A DNA stretch of 64,000 nt. Origin: Ditibartonella choladocola. GTDB taxonomy: Bacteria; Pseudomonadota; Alphaproteobacteria; Rhizobiales; Rhizobiaceae. Shown piece by piece: positions 1 to 10,058 of the stretch. A model generated the notes under the pieces. The model was given only the letters and a program-made list of their open reading frames with translations, was not told the origin of the DNA and made no database searches. Location: NCBI RefSeq assembly GCF_002007565.1, contig NZ_CP015625.1, forward strand, positions 2,741,501-2,805,500. The letters are read 5' to 3'. Each line of letters begins with the position of its first letter. Position 1 is the first letter of the stretch. The translations under genes and the position numbers were made by a program.

Positions 1-447
1 ACCGGTCGACATCGGCTCATGAACCGATTTACGCGGGATAATTCCGGGAGCCTTCACATCAACGCGGCGGCGTTCTTTGGCATTGATCGGGCCTTTGCCA
101 TCAATCGGGTTACCCAAAGCATCGACGACACGGCCAAGAAGTTCCGGACCGACAGGAACATCAACGATGGTTTTTGTGCGCTTGACCGTATCACCTTCAC
201 AAATATCGCGGTCCGAGCCGAAAATAACAACACCGACATTATCAGTTTCGAGGTTGAGCGCCATACCGCGCACACCACCGGGAAATTCGACCATTTCACC
301 GGCCTGAACGTTATCCAGACCATAAACACGGGCGATACCGTCACCCACAGACAGAACCTGACCAACTTCGGAAACTTCGGCTTCCTTACCGAAATTTTCG
401 ATTTGATTTTTCAGGATTTTAGATATTTCCGACGGTTTAATATCCAT
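1..447 (-). CDS. atpA: ATP synthase F1 subunit alpha (partial, N-terminal part)
   Basis: This is the catalytic-core subunit alpha of the F1 part of ATP synthase, a nucleotide-binding but non-catalytic partner of beta on the cytoplasmic face of the membrane. Only about the first 149 residues are in the window; the gene runs off the left edge. The reverse-strand protein starts [12 protein letters not shown] and continues through the beta-barrel domain, with [10 protein letters not shown] and [20 protein letters not shown], both typical of alpha subunits. The ATG at 447-445 shares one base with the TGA of atpH (TGATG), so the two are translationally coupled in the usual atpHAGDC order. Identification is certain; the 3' end is not visible. 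Confidence 0.97.
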   Translation of the reverse strand, partial: MDIKPSEISKILKNQIENFGKEAEVSEVGQVLSVGDGIARVYGLDNVQAGEMVEFPGGVRGMALNLETDNVGVVIFGSDRDICEGDTVKRTKTIVDVPVGPELLGRVVDALGNPIDGKGPINAKERRRVDVKAPGIIPRKSVHEPMSTG

Positions 448-1022
448 CAGCCGACCTCTTTCAGTGCAAGCTTAAGCGAAGACAATTTCGATAAAAGTGA
501 CGTATCAATCTGACGCGAACCGAGTCGGACGATAAGACCACCCAATATATCCGGATTTACAGTTGTATGCAGGGTTACATCTTTACCTGCTACACCTTTC
601 AATGTTGCTTTCAGCTCTTTTTCCTGAGCTGAAGTCAATTGTTGTGCCGAAACAACTTCCGCTGATATTTCTCCGCGGAATTTGGCTGCCATAGCATGGT
701 AGGCCGAAACAATGGCCGGCAATACAAAAAGCCGCCGGTTGGATGCTACAACACATAAAAAATTGGCGACATAACGACTGGCCTTATTTTTGTCCATTCC
801 TGCTTCTTTGCACAAAGCAGCCACTGCTTTTTCCTGTTCGACAGATGAAAAAACCGGACTGAAAACCAGACGTTTTAAATCGTCATTTGATTCGATTGAT
901 GAAAGGCATGAAGATAGTTCTTTTTCTACAGCATCGACACAGTCGGATTCATGTGCCAGATCAAAAAGTGAAGCAGCATAACGTTCGGCTACTGCAGATG
1001 TAAGCGAAGACGACTTTGACAC
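447..1022 (-). CDS. atpH: ATP synthase F1 subunit delta
   Basis: This 191-residue protein is the delta subunit that joins the F1 head to the peripheral stalk of ATP synthase. It begins [20 protein letters not shown], the usual alpha-helical start of the family, and has the C-terminal [19 protein letters not shown] segment typical of delta subunits. Length fits the family. The start codon is GTG, preceded by AGGA about six bases away. It is the first gene of the visible ATP synthase operon and overlaps atpA by one base. The roughly 195-base spacer upstream (1023-1217) should hold the operon promoter. Confidence 0.96.
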   Translation of the reverse strand: MSKSSSLTSAVAERYAASLFDLAHESDCVDAVEKELSSCLSSIESNDDLKRLVFSPVFSSVEQEKAVAALCKEAGMDKNKASRYVANFLCVVASNRRLFVLPAIVSAYHAMAAKFRGEISAEVVSAQQLTSAQEKELKATLKGVAGKDVTLHTTVNPDILGGLIVRLGSRQIDTSLLSKLSSLKLALKEVG

Positions 1023-1157
1023 TCTATCCTGTCTTTCCCCTTAGCAGAGAGCTGACATAAAAACTGCCAACTCGGTGATGCCAGATAACTTTTCACGTTG
1101 TCGGTATGCAACCGCTATTTAAATATTAAAAAGTTGATAGCCATCTAGCATACACAA

Positions 1158-1170
1158 TTGCGACTCGCAA
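1158..1170. promoter_or_regulatory. Palindrome TTGCGACTCGCAA upstream of atpH
   Basis: A perfect 6-1-6 inverted repeat lies in the spacer about 136 bases upstream of the atpH start. Its size and symmetry suit a dimeric repressor or activator site, but no regulator is identifiable from this window. A chance palindrome of this length is possible, so the call is tentative. Confidence 0.25.
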
Positions 1171-1217
1171 CACCGCAACAGGCTGCTTTTTAAAACTATG
1201 CCTTATTTTTTTAATAT

Positions 1218-1610
1218 TTAAGCTACAAAACCGAAAGCATAAACAAAACTGGCTAATGCAAACACTATTTCGATCAATAGCGCAATGACATTAAAGCCAG
1301 AAAAGCTTTTGTCAATTATAAATGAAGCAAGCCTTCCTACAATGCAAAAAAATGCTGCTAAAAACAGTGCAATCGCAAGAAATGGCTGGGCAAATAACAG
1401 GTAACTTATCCCCAGACCAATTGGTAGGCCGCCCATATTTCCCCTTATTGCCGCAAGAAGTGATGCTGATTCTTGTTGCGGGTAGGTCCAGAACATACGC
1501 ATTGCGACTTTCGGCCAGAAAAAATAGAACAAGCCGACAATCACATATCCCCACGCCACAAGCCAGGCAAGCCATTCTCCGCAAGTTTGGGGAAAGTATA
1601 GTTCAATCAT
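1218..1610 (-). CDS. Small four-helix membrane protein, DUF4345-like
   Basis: A 130-residue integral membrane protein of unknown function. Four hydrophobic segments are visible, at about residues 12-31, 60-78, 79-98 and 106-128, separated by short polar loops. A conserved-looking patch, FWPKVAMRMFWTYP followed by IRGNMGGLPIGLG, recalls the DUF4345 family of small alphaproteobacterial membrane proteins; I judge this from memory of the pattern. The start at 1610 follows GGAGG at good spacing. It sits on the same strand as atpH but 195 bases away, so it is probably transcribed separately. No catalytic residues can be named. Confidence 0.6.
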   Translation of the reverse strand: MIELYFPQTCGEWLAWLVAWGYVIVGLFYFFWPKVAMRMFWTYPQQESASLLAAIRGNMGGLPIGLGISYLLFAQPFLAIALFLAAFFCIVGRLASFIIDKSFSGFNVIALLIEIVFALASFVYAFGFVA

Positions 1611-1720
1611 GATTACCTGCCTCCAGATCCTGTAAAGCCCGAATTGTGCTTCATTTCCTATAATACCTGCGTTACGATTCTATATGCATGCTTTCGCAAA
1701 AAAGAAAACGGGGACAATGA

Positions 1721-2359
1721 TTATTGGGCTGATGGTACAATGAAATTCTCTTCCCCCGACGGATCTTTCAGGCAATTTTCTTGCAACATTTTTTCAATAT
1801 CCTGAGGAACGGACTTTATTTTTGCAGTATTTGTTTCCCTGAAAGTATCAAATGCCGAAGATGCAACAGTATCGCCCGTTTCAATGAGTGCCTTATCCAT
1901 TAAAGCATCGTTGTTTTCCATGCGCCCTTCCACGACCTCGGAAGAAAGATCGAGTGCACGTGCAGTTTCCATCATATCGCGACGTTCACTCAATGTTTTT
2001 GCCATGCGCGTGGCTACGGGACCAGGTTCTGCCTTGCCATTGATACTCAGCCCCTTTTCCAGTTGATAAATTTCCTTGAGAATATGGTCGTATTGCTGGA
2101 CAATATTCATATAGACCCATTGTCTTGCCTTACGGGAAGGCTTTTTACAGATCTTCAGCATATTGTTTGCCGGTTCTTCAATCATCGGCATAAACACTTT
2201 GTCCGATTCTTTGAGCATACTATAGGCAAAAACAAAAACCGTAACATCGGCACTTTTTTTGTTATTCTGGCTATCGTGGCCAATAACGTCGGAAACAGAT
2301 TGAGAAAAAACTGTGCTTGTCGAAAGCAGCAAGGCTGATAATACCAATAAAAAACGCAT
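1721..2359 (-). CDS. Hypothetical exported protein
   Basis: I do not recognise this protein. From the ATG at 2359, preceded by a GGGG-containing ribosome site, it has 212 residues and begins MRFLLVLSALLLSTSTVFSQ, a typical Sec signal peptide with probable cleavage after Ser-Gln or just before it. The mature part is polar and mostly helical, with three Cys-poor segments and a C-terminal LQENCLKDP motif. A longer reading from 2428 would put 23 extra residues before the signal peptide, so I reject it. The predicted location is periplasmic. It lies between a small membrane protein and priA, all on the minus strand, without obvious functional link. Confidence 0.6.
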   Translation of the reverse strand: MRFLLVLSALLLSTSTVFSQSVSDVIGHDSQNNKKSADVTVFVFAYSMLKESDKVFMPMIEEPANNMLKICKKPSRKARQWVYMNIVQQYDHILKEIYQLEKGLSINGKAEPGPVATRMAKTLSERRDMMETARALDLSSEVVEGRMENNDALMDKALIETGDTVASSAFDTFRETNTAKIKSVPQDIEKMLQENCLKDPSGEENFIVPSAQ

Positions 2360-2467
2360 TATCCCGATCCCCTGGATACGATTTGGAACGCCCAAGCTCG
2401 ACATCTTTTCAAATTCACGCGTTTTCAAACTTACGCGGCTTTCCCTTTTGATGCCGAAGCACCAACA

Positions 2468-4660
2468 TTAAATGAAACTTTGTGGATCAATGTCAACCTG
2501 CACACGTATTGTACCACGGATTTTCGGCCCCTTGGCAATCATTGCACGAATGAAAGATTGCATATCGGCACGGCGGCTTCCATGAACAAGCAGCCGGAAG
2601 CGATATCTTCCGCGTACCAATGCCAATGGTGCTTCGGCAGGCCCCAGAACCGATATTTCATCTGCCGATGGCGCAGCCTGACGCAAACCGCGTGCATGTG
2701 CTTCAGCGGCACTCCGGTTTTCCGATGAAACGATAAGTGCAGCCAGACGCCCGAAAGGCGGAAGGTTATGCCGTGCCCTTTCGTCAATCTCTCTTTTGTA
2801 GAAAGCTTCACTATCGCCCGAAATAATAGCCTGCATAACGGGGTGATCGGGCTGATAGGTTTGGATCAATCCCTGACTTTTCAATCCGGTACGGCCTGCG
2901 CGACCGGTGACTTGCGACAAAAGTTGAAATGTTCTTTCGGCTGCACGCGGATCGCCATTGGCAAGTCCGAGATCGGCATCAACCACGCCAACCAGTGAAA
3001 TTCCGGGAAAATGGTGACCTTTGGCAACCAATTGCGTTCCGATGATAATATCGACTTCACCTTTTGCAATTGTTTCAAGCTCCAGCCGCAGTCTTTTGAC
3101 ACCCCCTATCAAATCGGTCGACAACACCAGAATGCGTGCCTCAGGAAAAAGCTTCAACGTTTCCTCGGCAATTCTTTCCACCCCCGGACCACAAGCAACC
3201 AGATGATCGAGTGTGCCGCATTCGGGACAAGCTTCCGGTATAGGTTCATGATAGCCGCAATGGTGGCACATAAGTTGTCCGCGAAAGCGATGTTCCACCA
3301 ACCAGCTTGAACAATTCGGGCATTGGAAACGGTGACCGCAGACACGACATAATGTCAAAGGAGCATAACCACGTCGATTAAGAAAAATAAGGGATTGTTC
3401 TTTGCGCTCGATCACCTCGCGCATAGCCAATTCGAGCGGCGGTGACAAAAACCGGCCAGACGGAGGTGCATTTTTGCGCATATCGATAGCGCGCAAATCC
3501 GGCATTGCCGCCTGTTTGAAACGGGATGGAAGATGAACAGCGTGATAGCGTCCCTGAAGGGCATTGACCTTGCTTTCCACCGACGGTGTAGCGGAAGATA
3601 AAATAACCGGAAATTTTCCGAAAGAACCGCGCGCAACTGCCATATCACGCGCATTATAAAAGACACGATCTTCCTGTTTGTAAGCAGTGTCATGTTCTTC
3701 ATCGACAATAATCAGTCCAAGATTTTCAAAAGGAAGAAACAGAGCAGAACGGGCACCGGCAATAACCCGCACCCGACCTTCGATTACCTGTCGCCAGACA
3801 TGCTCGCGTTGTTTCGGTGTGAGATCGGAATGCCATTCTGCCGGTGGTGCACCGAAGCGGCTTTCAAACCTGTCAAGAAATTGCTGGGTTAACGCTATTT
3901 CCGGCAAAAGAATAAGAACCTGTTTGCCTTTTTTAAGCGTTTCTGCAACCGCTTCAAAATAGACTTCCGTTTTTCCCGAACCTGTCACACCATCCAGCAA
4001 TAAGACTTTGAAACAATCCGCCTCGACGGCATTGATAAGTTCATCAGCGGCCAATTTCTGTGCTGTTTCCAATGACGGACGGGCATAATCGGGATCGGGA
4101 CAAGCGACCACAGGGGGTGGCGGCATTTCTATTTCTTCAAACAGACCGGAATTTTTCAACCCTTCGACAACACTTGTCGACGTGCCGGCAGCATGGGCAA
4201 GCCCCGATTTGGTCCAGGCCATGCCATTTTGTGCAAGTTCCAGAACGCGTTTGCGTGCAGCCGTCATTTTTTCGACTTTGCCACCACAATAACGCAAGCC
4301 CGGAATTGCCGGTTCGGGATCAAATGCCGCCGGAACCCGTAAAACCATACGAGCCACCATCCCCGGAGGGGACAAAGTATAATCCGAAACAAAATGGATA
4401 AAGCGCATCATATCCGCAGAAAGTGGCGGACAATCGAACAATCGGGAAATCGGCCGCAATTTTTTTGCCGCCACTTTGTTACTGCTGTTTGCTTCATCGG
4501 TCACGAGACCGGCCACTTCCCTTGGCCCCAAAGGTACACGAACAATCGATCCGGCAGTTACATTCATATCGTCGGGCACAGAATAGCTATAAGCTGTTTC
4601 TGCCGGCATCGGTACCAACACTGAAACGGTTTTTGGTGTCTTTGATTCGTTTTTTATCAT
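2468..4660 (-). CDS. priA: Primosomal protein N' (replication restart helicase PriA)
   Basis: PriA is the 3'-5' superfamily 2 helicase that recognises stalled forks and reloads the replisome. The N-terminal DNA-binding domain begins VSVLVPMPAETAYSYSVP. The helicase core has Walker A GVTGSGKTE, Walker B VDEEHD and the GRAGR motif (QVTGRAGRTG). The zinc-binding insert has the expected cysteine pairs: CRVCGHRFQCPNC, CHHCG and CPECG. About 730 residues, normal for PriA. Several in-frame starts exist; 4660 is chosen because the homologous part begins just after it and a GAG-containing ribosome site precedes it, while 4672 and 4732 are possible. The transaldolase gene is divergent. Confidence 0.95.
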   Translation of the reverse strand: MIKNESKTPKTVSVLVPMPAETAYSYSVPDDMNVTAGSIVRVPLGPREVAGLVTDEANSSNKVAAKKLRPISRLFDCPPLSADMMRFIHFVSDYTLSPPGMVARMVLRVPAAFDPEPAIPGLRYCGGKVEKMTAARKRVLELAQNGMAWTKSGLAHAAGTSTSVVEGLKNSGLFEEIEMPPPPVVACPDPDYARPSLETAQKLAADELINAVEADCFKVLLLDGVTGSGKTEVYFEAVAETLKKGKQVLILLPEIALTQQFLDRFESRFGAPPAEWHSDLTPKQREHVWRQVIEGRVRVIAGARSALFLPFENLGLIIVDEEHDTAYKQEDRVFYNARDMAVARGSFGKFPVILSSATPSVESKVNALQGRYHAVHLPSRFKQAAMPDLRAIDMRKNAPPSGRFLSPPLELAMREVIERKEQSLIFLNRRGYAPLTLCRVCGHRFQCPNCSSWLVEHRFRGQLMCHHCGYHEPIPEACPECGTLDHLVACGPGVERIAEETLKLFPEARILVLSTDLIGGVKRLRLELETIAKGEVDIIIGTQLVAKGHHFPGISLVGVVDADLGLANGDPRAAERTFQLLSQVTGRAGRTGLKSQGLIQTYQPDHPVMQAIISGDSEAFYKREIDERARHNLPPFGRLAALIVSSENRSAAEAHARGLRQAAPSADEISVLGPAEAPLALVRGRYRFRLLVHGSRRADMQSFIRAMIAKGPKIRGTIRVQVDIDPQSFI

Positions 4661-4768
4661 CGCTCGTAACATGTTGGACTTGCTTTTACATAAAACAATG
4701 GACCATAACAGCAAAATCATAGCAATTGCCAAATGCCGGATCGTACCGGAAAACTTGGGAGTCTAAAC

Positions 4769-5422
4769 ATGAAATTTTTTGTTGATACTGCTATTATCGA
4801 AGAGATTTCGGAACTCAATAATCTCGGACTTGTTGACGGTGTCACAACCAACCCTTCCCTTATTTTGAAATCCGGTCGGGATATTATCGAAGTAACAAAA
4901 GAGATTTGTGCACTCGTAGACGGGCCTGTATCAGCGGAAGTGACCGCCACCGATTTTGACGGAATGATGAAACAGGCGCAAATATTGGCAAAAGTTGCCG
5001 ACAATATTTGCATCAAACTTCCGATGACATTTGACGGATTGAGAGCCTGTAAGACTCTGGCCGGAAAAGGACTGAAAACCAATATGACTTTATGTTTTTC
5101 AGCCACTCAGGCATTGCTTGCAGCCAAAGCCGGTGCAACCTATGTTTCACCTTTTATCGGAAGGCTTGACGATATCGGATTGAACGGCATGGATCTGATT
5201 GGTGAAATCCGTACAATTTTTGATAATTATGATTTTAAAACCCAAATTCTTGCCGCCTCTATCCGCACGGTCAATCATGTCAAGGAAGCCGCCCTTATCG
5301 GTGCCGATGTCGCGACAATTCCACCTTCAATTTTGAAATTGCTGATAAAACATCCACTAACCGATAAAGGTCTTGAAATTTTCATGAATGATTGGAAAAA
5401 AACCGGCCAGACCATTGCCTGA
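4769..5422 (+). CDS. tal: Transaldolase, small (fructose-6-phosphate aldolase-like) type
   Basis: This 217-residue protein belongs to the short TalC/FSA family of class I aldolases. It starts [13 protein letters not shown] and has GVTTNPSL, the catalytic-lysine segment NICIKLPMT, and [20 protein letters not shown], followed by [11 protein letters not shown]. Rhizobial and bacillar members of this length act as transaldolases in the non-oxidative pentose phosphate pathway, moving a dihydroxyacetone unit between sugar phosphates; the choice of transaldolase over aldolase is inference. The start at 4769 follows GGGAG; an upstream in-frame ATG at 4733 would add 12 residues. A strong terminator follows at 5478. 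Confidence 0.9.
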   Translation: MKFFVDTAIIEEISELNNLGLVDGVTTNPSLILKSGRDIIEVTKEICALVDGPVSAEVTATDFDGMMKQAQILAKVADNICIKLPMTFDGLRACKTLAGKGLKTNMTLCFSATQALLAAKAGATYVSPFIGRLDDIGLNGMDLIGEIRTIFDNYDFKTQILAASIRTVNHVKEAALIGADVATIPPSILKLLIKHPLTDKGLEIFMNDWKKTGQTIA

Positions 5423-5477
5423 ACCACTATTCCAACAAAAGACAAATAACAATTGAAAGCCCGATTTGCGGCCAAAC

Positions 5478-5516
5478 AAAAGCATTGGAAAAAGCGATTT
5501 TCCAATGCTTTTATTT
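5478..5516 (+). terminator. Rho-independent terminator after tal
   Basis: A perfect 15-base inverted repeat (5478-5492 paired with 5498-5512; arm AAAAGCATTGGAAAA) with a five-base loop sits 56 bases after the tal stop and ends in T-rich sequence. The A/T flanks would make it work in both directions. Confidence 0.85.
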
Positions 5517-6035
5517 TATCCGGTTTATATTATCCGCTAACATGAAAAATGCGATCCATCCGATTTTGAAACCCGTTTTATGAACGATTGTTTGAGTCCT
5601 TGACCAAACATATGATTGAATAATCGGGCTTTTTCCTGTTCATATCATATATTGTCATCCGGATATTTCTTTAAAAAAACAACAACCCGAATGAACCGGA
5701 AGATGATTATATCCGCCATGACATATAAGACCGCATGGCACATAAGACCGTTTAATCAAACCGGTATACTCGCACATGTTGCACATGGCTCTATAAGTGT
5801 GGGTATAAATGAGTGCATCCGGTTAAACGAATAATTCCACAAAATATTAACCAAGGAAAACGCGTCGGTTTTTCGTCAATCTCTTCAACACTTACGATAG
5901 AAGCGGATAACGCCAATCCAAAAAGTTAAAAAATTATCGAATTCAACAGAACAACAAGAGCGCTCGAATTCCGGATGGCGATTTACAATAGAACAGTGTT
6001 TCGCGATGATATGAAACAAAACAAACGGAATAGAA
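5517..6035. other. Intergenic region, no gene seen
   Basis: An AT-rich spacer between the converging tal and lptE genes. Short open frames here have no recognisable domain, poor ribosome sites and no codon bias. A small imperfect direct repeat, ATAAGACCG, occurs twice near 5725-5750. I see no RNA gene. Confidence 0.5.
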
Positions 6036-6070
6036 TTAAAAAATTCCGGCAGATTTTTCACCTGCCGGAA
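6036..6070 (-). terminator. Rho-independent terminator after lptE
   Basis: A nine-base stem (TTCCGGCAG at 6044-6052 with CTGCCGGAA at 6062-6070) followed on the minus strand by a run of six T. It begins only about eight bases after the lptE stop and closes the leuS-lptE operon. Confidence 0.88.
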
Positions 6071-6077
6071 CAACGAA

Positions 6078-6653
6078 TCACTTCAACTTCGATACGTCCT
6101 GAGCCAGAGACAGGAAGATCTGTTCGGCAAGCTCTTCTGCTGCACGCTTCTTGGCATCCTCTTCGGCTTGCAAGTTTGCATATTCCTGACGAGGACGGTC
6201 AAACGAGGCACTGACAGTCCGTGTGCGTTTGGCAAGCGGTTTATTCTTCATATCTTTAAGAACATAGCTTGAACGGCCATCAATAGCACCGGCAGATGCA
6301 CGGCCCGTACGATCGGTCGAATCGCCAATATCCATCTGGACAGCCGTACGAACAGAATAACTTGTTCCAAGCGACAGTTGGTAAGTCGGCGCGGATGGCT
6401 CACCTGCTCCACCATTTAACAAGAAAATCAAGCGGTTACGAACCAACTGGTTAAACCGGTCGGTTGGTGCGTCAATAATAACGCCGGACAATTTCGAGCG
6501 GATAGACGGCGAAACATTAAGTTGCGCCGTACCATTCGCGTCGCCGTGATAGAGCGGCTGGACAGTACAAGCCGATATAGCAAGCGTTGTCCCCAATAGT
6601 ACAGCAGTTGTTAAAGGTCTGATGCTATGTAGAATACGGTCAGGCAACAACAT
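6078..6653 (-). CDS. lptE: LPS-assembly lipoprotein LptE
   Basis: LptE is the outer-membrane lipoprotein that plugs the LptD barrel and helps deliver lipopolysaccharide to the cell surface. The 191-residue product has a lipoprotein signal ending LAISAC with the acylated Cys at residue 29, followed by TVQPLYHG, the usual start of mature alphaproteobacterial LptE. The C-terminal part is charged and helical ([23 protein letters not shown]). It overlaps the end of leuS by 14 bases, the arrangement expected in Rhizobiales. In many relatives holA follows; here a terminator follows at once instead. Confidence 0.88.
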   Translation of the reverse strand: MLLPDRILHSIRPLTTAVLLGTTLAISACTVQPLYHGDANGTAQLNVSPSIRSKLSGVIIDAPTDRFNQLVRNRLIFLLNGGAGEPSAPTYQLSLGTSYSVRTAVQMDIGDSTDRTGRASAGAIDGRSSYVLKDMKNKPLAKRTRTVSASFDRPRQEYANLQAEEDAKKRAAEELAEQIFLSLAQDVSKLK

Positions 6654-9252
6654 TGACGATCCTTTGTGGAACTACAATTATTTTCTTCGGCTTCTTGCCT
6701 GCCAGATTTGATTGCACAAAATCGAGCGCAAGAACAGCCTTTTCGATAGTAGATTGATCCGCATTGCGGGCAATTGTCAAATCGCCACGCTTTTTCCCGT
6801 TAATCTGGATCGGGATAGTTATCTCGTTATCCACAATTAAAGCAGGGTCGTAGTGTGGCCAGGACATTTTGGCAACCAGATCGGTCTCTCCCAAAGCAGC
6901 ATGACATTCTTCCGCCAGATGCGGAGTCATTGGCGAAATCATGATGATGAAGAAATCCAGAGCCTGTCTGAGTGCCGACCTCTTTTCGTCATCGGCTTGT
7001 TCCAGATTCTGTAACTCCGGAGCGAGTTTATTGACGAGTTCATAAAGGCGCGCCACAGCGCGGTTGAAAGCAAGCTTTTCAATGTCATCGGCCACTTTCG
7101 CAAGTGTGCGATGCGCCGCTTTGGAAATATCAAGTGCTGCACCCTTTGTTCCGGCTTGCGGTTTGACATGCGCCAATATTTCGGCACTTGACGAAATCAA
7201 CCGCCAGACGCGTTGTACAAAACGGTGGGCACCTTCTGCTCCTGCTTCGGTCCAGATAACATCGCGTTCGGGCGGTGAATCGGACAGCATGAAAAGCCGT
7301 GCCGTATCAGCACCATAGGAAGAAATAATATCATCGGGATCGACGACATTTTTCTTCGACTTCGACATTTTTTCGATTGAACCGATTTCTACCGGACTGC
7401 CATCGGAGAGAAGTGTAGCACGACGCACACCATCCTTTTCTACAATCCGGATATCGGCAGGTGCAACCCAACCTTCCTTGTTATGATAGGTCTCGTGAAC
7501 CACCATGCCTTGCGTAAATAGCCCTTTGAACGGCTCGTCAACATTGACGTGGCCGGTCATTTTCATTGCCCGCATGAAAAAGCGCGAATACAACAAATGC
7601 AAAATCGCGTGTTCGATGCCACCGATATATTGGTCGACCGGCAACCATTTCCTGATCGCCTCCCTGTTTGTCGGTTCATTTTCCCGTGGTGCGGTAAAGC
7701 GGGCATAATACCACGAGGAATCAACGAAAGTATCCATCGTATCGGTTTCCCGCCGTGCGGGCTTGCCACAATGCGGGCATTTGACAAATTTCCACGTCGG
7801 GTGGCGATCAAGCGGATTACCGGGTTTGTCGAATGTGACATCATCGGGCAATTTTACCGGTAAATCGGCACGCGGAACCGGTACATCCCCGCAATCATCA
7901 CAATGGATAATCGGGATCGGGCATCCCCAATAACGTTGCCGCGAAATACCCCAGTCACGCAGGCGGAATTGAACTTTCCGCTCGGCTTGCGGACGACCAT
8001 TCAACATCTGGCCTGACAAGTGTTTGAGGACTTCTTCAAATGCGGCTTTCGGCTTTAATCCGTCAAGAAAACCGGAATTAATCATAACGCCGTCTTCAGT
8101 ATGGGCTTCTTCCGTTACAACAAAACTGTCGGGATCCGCACCTTCTGGCAAAACAACCGGACGTACCGGCAATTCATATTTATTGGCAAAATCAAGATCG
8201 CGTTGATCGTGGGCAGGACAGCCGAAAACCGCACCCGTTCCATATTCCATCAAAACGAAATTGGCGACATAAACGGGTATTTCCCATTTATCATCGAATG
8301 GATGAACCACTTTCAAACCGGTGTCGAAGCCTTTTTTCTCGGCTGTTTCAATCTCGGCTGTCGAAGTTCCCTTGCGGTGACATTCGTCGATAAAATCTTT
8401 CAGTTTCGCATTTTTTTCGGCAAGTTTGCGGGCAAGCGGATGATCGGCAGCAATAGCGATAAACGAAGCACCGAATATTGTATCGGGGCGGGTTGAAAAA
8501 CACTCGATTTCACGGAAACCGTCTATCGGCGTTTCCTTGGCGATTTCCCAACGCAACAGCGCACCTTCGGATTTGCCAATCCAGTTGCGCTGCATAACAC
8601 GCACTTTTTCCGGCCATTCATCAAGACCGTTCAAACCATCCAGAAGTTCCTGACTGAATTTGGTGATTTTGAAAAACCACTGTGTAAGCTCCCGCTGTTC
8701 GACCAAAGCACCCGAACGCCAGCCGCGCCCGTCAATGACTTGCTCGTTTGCAAGCACCGTATGATCGACCGGATCCCAATTGACCTTGGATGTTTTACGA
8801 TCAACAAGTCCTTTTTCATACATATCGAGAAAAAGCATCTGCTGGCGATGATAATATTCGACATCGCAGGTTGCGAATTCGCGCGACCAGTCGAGAGAAA
8901 GCCCCATGGATTTCAGTTGCTTTTTCATGGAAGCGATGTTCTGGTAAGTCCAGTCTTTCGGGTGGACTTTGTGTTGCATAGCGGCATTTTCTGCCGGCAT
9001 GCCGAAAGCATCCCACCCCATCGGGTGCAAAACATTAAATCCGCGGGCGCGTTTATAACGGGCAACCACATCCCCCATCGCATAATTGCGCACATGCCCC
9101 ATGTGGATGCGTCCTGAAGGGTAGGGAAACATTTCCAACACATAGTATTTCTCACGCGGGTCATTATTATCGGTTTTGAAAACTTCTTTTTCGCCCCAGA
9201 TTGACTGCCATTTCTGTTCAGTCGCGCGTGGATTGTAGCGTTCGGTTGCCAT
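6640..9252 (-). CDS. leuS: Leucyl-tRNA synthetase
   Basis: A class I aminoacyl-tRNA synthetase that charges tRNA-Leu in the cytoplasm. From the ATG at 9252 it has 870 residues, the normal size, and starts [16 protein letters not shown]. The HIGH-type signature is [12 protein letters not shown] (HMGH at residues 50-53) and the second ATP motif is KMSKSKKN. The CP1 editing domain with its threonine-rich loop ([10 protein letters not shown]) and the C-terminal anticodon-binding region are intact. A longer reading from 9306 adds 18 non-homologous residues and is rejected. It forms an operon with lptE. Confidence 0.98.
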   Translation of the reverse strand: MATERYNPRATEQKWQSIWGEKEVFKTDNNDPREKYYVLEMFPYPSGRIHMGHVRNYAMGDVVARYKRARGFNVLHPMGWDAFGMPAENAAMQHKVHPKDWTYQNIASMKKQLKSMGLSLDWSREFATCDVEYYHRQQMLFLDMYEKGLVDRKTSKVNWDPVDHTVLANEQVIDGRGWRSGALVEQRELTQWFFKITKFSQELLDGLNGLDEWPEKVRVMQRNWIGKSEGALLRWEIAKETPIDGFREIECFSTRPDTIFGASFIAIAADHPLARKLAEKNAKLKDFIDECHRKGTSTAEIETAEKKGFDTGLKVVHPFDDKWEIPVYVANFVLMEYGTGAVFGCPAHDQRDLDFANKYELPVRPVVLPEGADPDSFVVTEEAHTEDGVMINSGFLDGLKPKAAFEEVLKHLSGQMLNGRPQAERKVQFRLRDWGISRQRYWGCPIPIIHCDDCGDVPVPRADLPVKLPDDVTFDKPGNPLDRHPTWKFVKCPHCGKPARRETDTMDTFVDSSWYYARFTAPRENEPTNREAIRKWLPVDQYIGGIEHAILHLLYSRFFMRAMKMTGHVNVDEPFKGLFTQGMVVHETYHNKEGWVAPADIRIVEKDGVRRATLLSDGSPVEIGSIEKMSKSKKNVVDPDDIISSYGADTARLFMLSDSPPERDVIWTEAGAEGAHRFVQRVWRLISSSAEILAHVKPQAGTKGAALDISKAAHRTLAKVADDIEKLAFNRAVARLYELVNKLAPELQNLEQADDEKRSALRQALDFFIIMISPMTPHLAEECHAALGETDLVAKMSWPHYDPALIVDNEITIPIQINGKKRGDLTIARNADQSTIEKAVLALDFVQSNLAGKKPKKIIVVPQRIVNVVA

Positions 9253-9371
9253 TACAATTATACTCTTGCAAAATGTGGTCAAAAAACTCAATACGTGCTT
9301 CACCACGGATTAAGGAAAGCGTCAACCATTTCTATGCGCTTTTATTCATTAAAATTGATGAAGAAGGGAAA

Positions 9372-10058
9372 ATGACTATGGATGCGGTTATTGCACAATG
9401 GCAAAAAGTCAAAGAGAATATCGTCAAAGCGTGCCATGATGCAAAACGTGCGGCTGATGACGTTCAGCTTATCGCTGTGTCAAAAACTTTCGGAGTTGAA
9501 GATATTCACCCGCTTCTTGAAGCTGGACAACGTGTTTTCGGCGAAAACCGTGTTCAGGAAGCAGAAAGCAAATGGCCGCAATTGCGCGACGAATTTCCTG
9601 ATCTCAAACTCCATCTCATCGGGCCTTTGCAATCAAATAAAACAAAAGAAGCGGTTCAGCTTTTTGACGTGATCGAAACGGTTGACAGAGAAAAAATTGC
9701 AAAATTTCTTCAAGAAGAAATGTTAAAACAAAACCGGAAGCTCGCCTGCTATGTGCAGGTCAATATCGGGGAAGAGCCACAAAAAGCCGGTATCGCTCCG
9801 AACGAGGCAGTCGAGTTTGTCAAACATTGCAAGAACGACCATCATCTCGATATTGTCGGCTTGATGTGTATTCCGCCGGTTGGTGAAAATCCCGGCCCCT
9901 ATTTTGCCCTTCTTGCAAAATTGGCAAAAGAGGCGGGAGTGGAAAAACTGTCAATGGGAATGTCGGCGGATTATGAAACAGCCATTGCCTTCGGTGCCAC
10001 GAGTGTGCGCGTCGGTTCGGCAATATTCGGTCATCGTCCGCCGATTTCTCACCAATAA
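9372..10058 (+). CDS. PLP homeostasis protein, YggS/PLPBP family
   Basis: A 228-residue member of the YggS/PROSC family, a single-domain alanine-racemase-like barrel that binds pyridoxal 5'-phosphate and keeps the vitamin B6 and amino-acid pools in balance rather than catalysing a known reaction. The PLP lysine lies in LIAVSKTFGVEDI. FGENRVQEAESKW, LHLIGPLQSNKTK and LSMGMSADYETAIAFGATSVRVG, the phosphate-binding end, are all classical. The start at 9372 follows GAAGGG; reading further upstream would run into the divergent leuS start. Its stop abuts the stop of the SDR gene on the other strand with no spacer. Confidence 0.93.
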   Translation: MTMDAVIAQWQKVKENIVKACHDAKRAADDVQLIAVSKTFGVEDIHPLLEAGQRVFGENRVQEAESKWPQLRDEFPDLKLHLIGPLQSNKTKEAVQLFDVIETVDREKIAKFLQEEMLKQNRKLACYVQVNIGEEPQKAGIAPNEAVEFVKHCKNDHHLDIVGLMCIPPVGENPGPYFALLAKLAKEAGVEKLSMGMSADYETAIAFGATSVRVGSAIFGHRPPISHQ

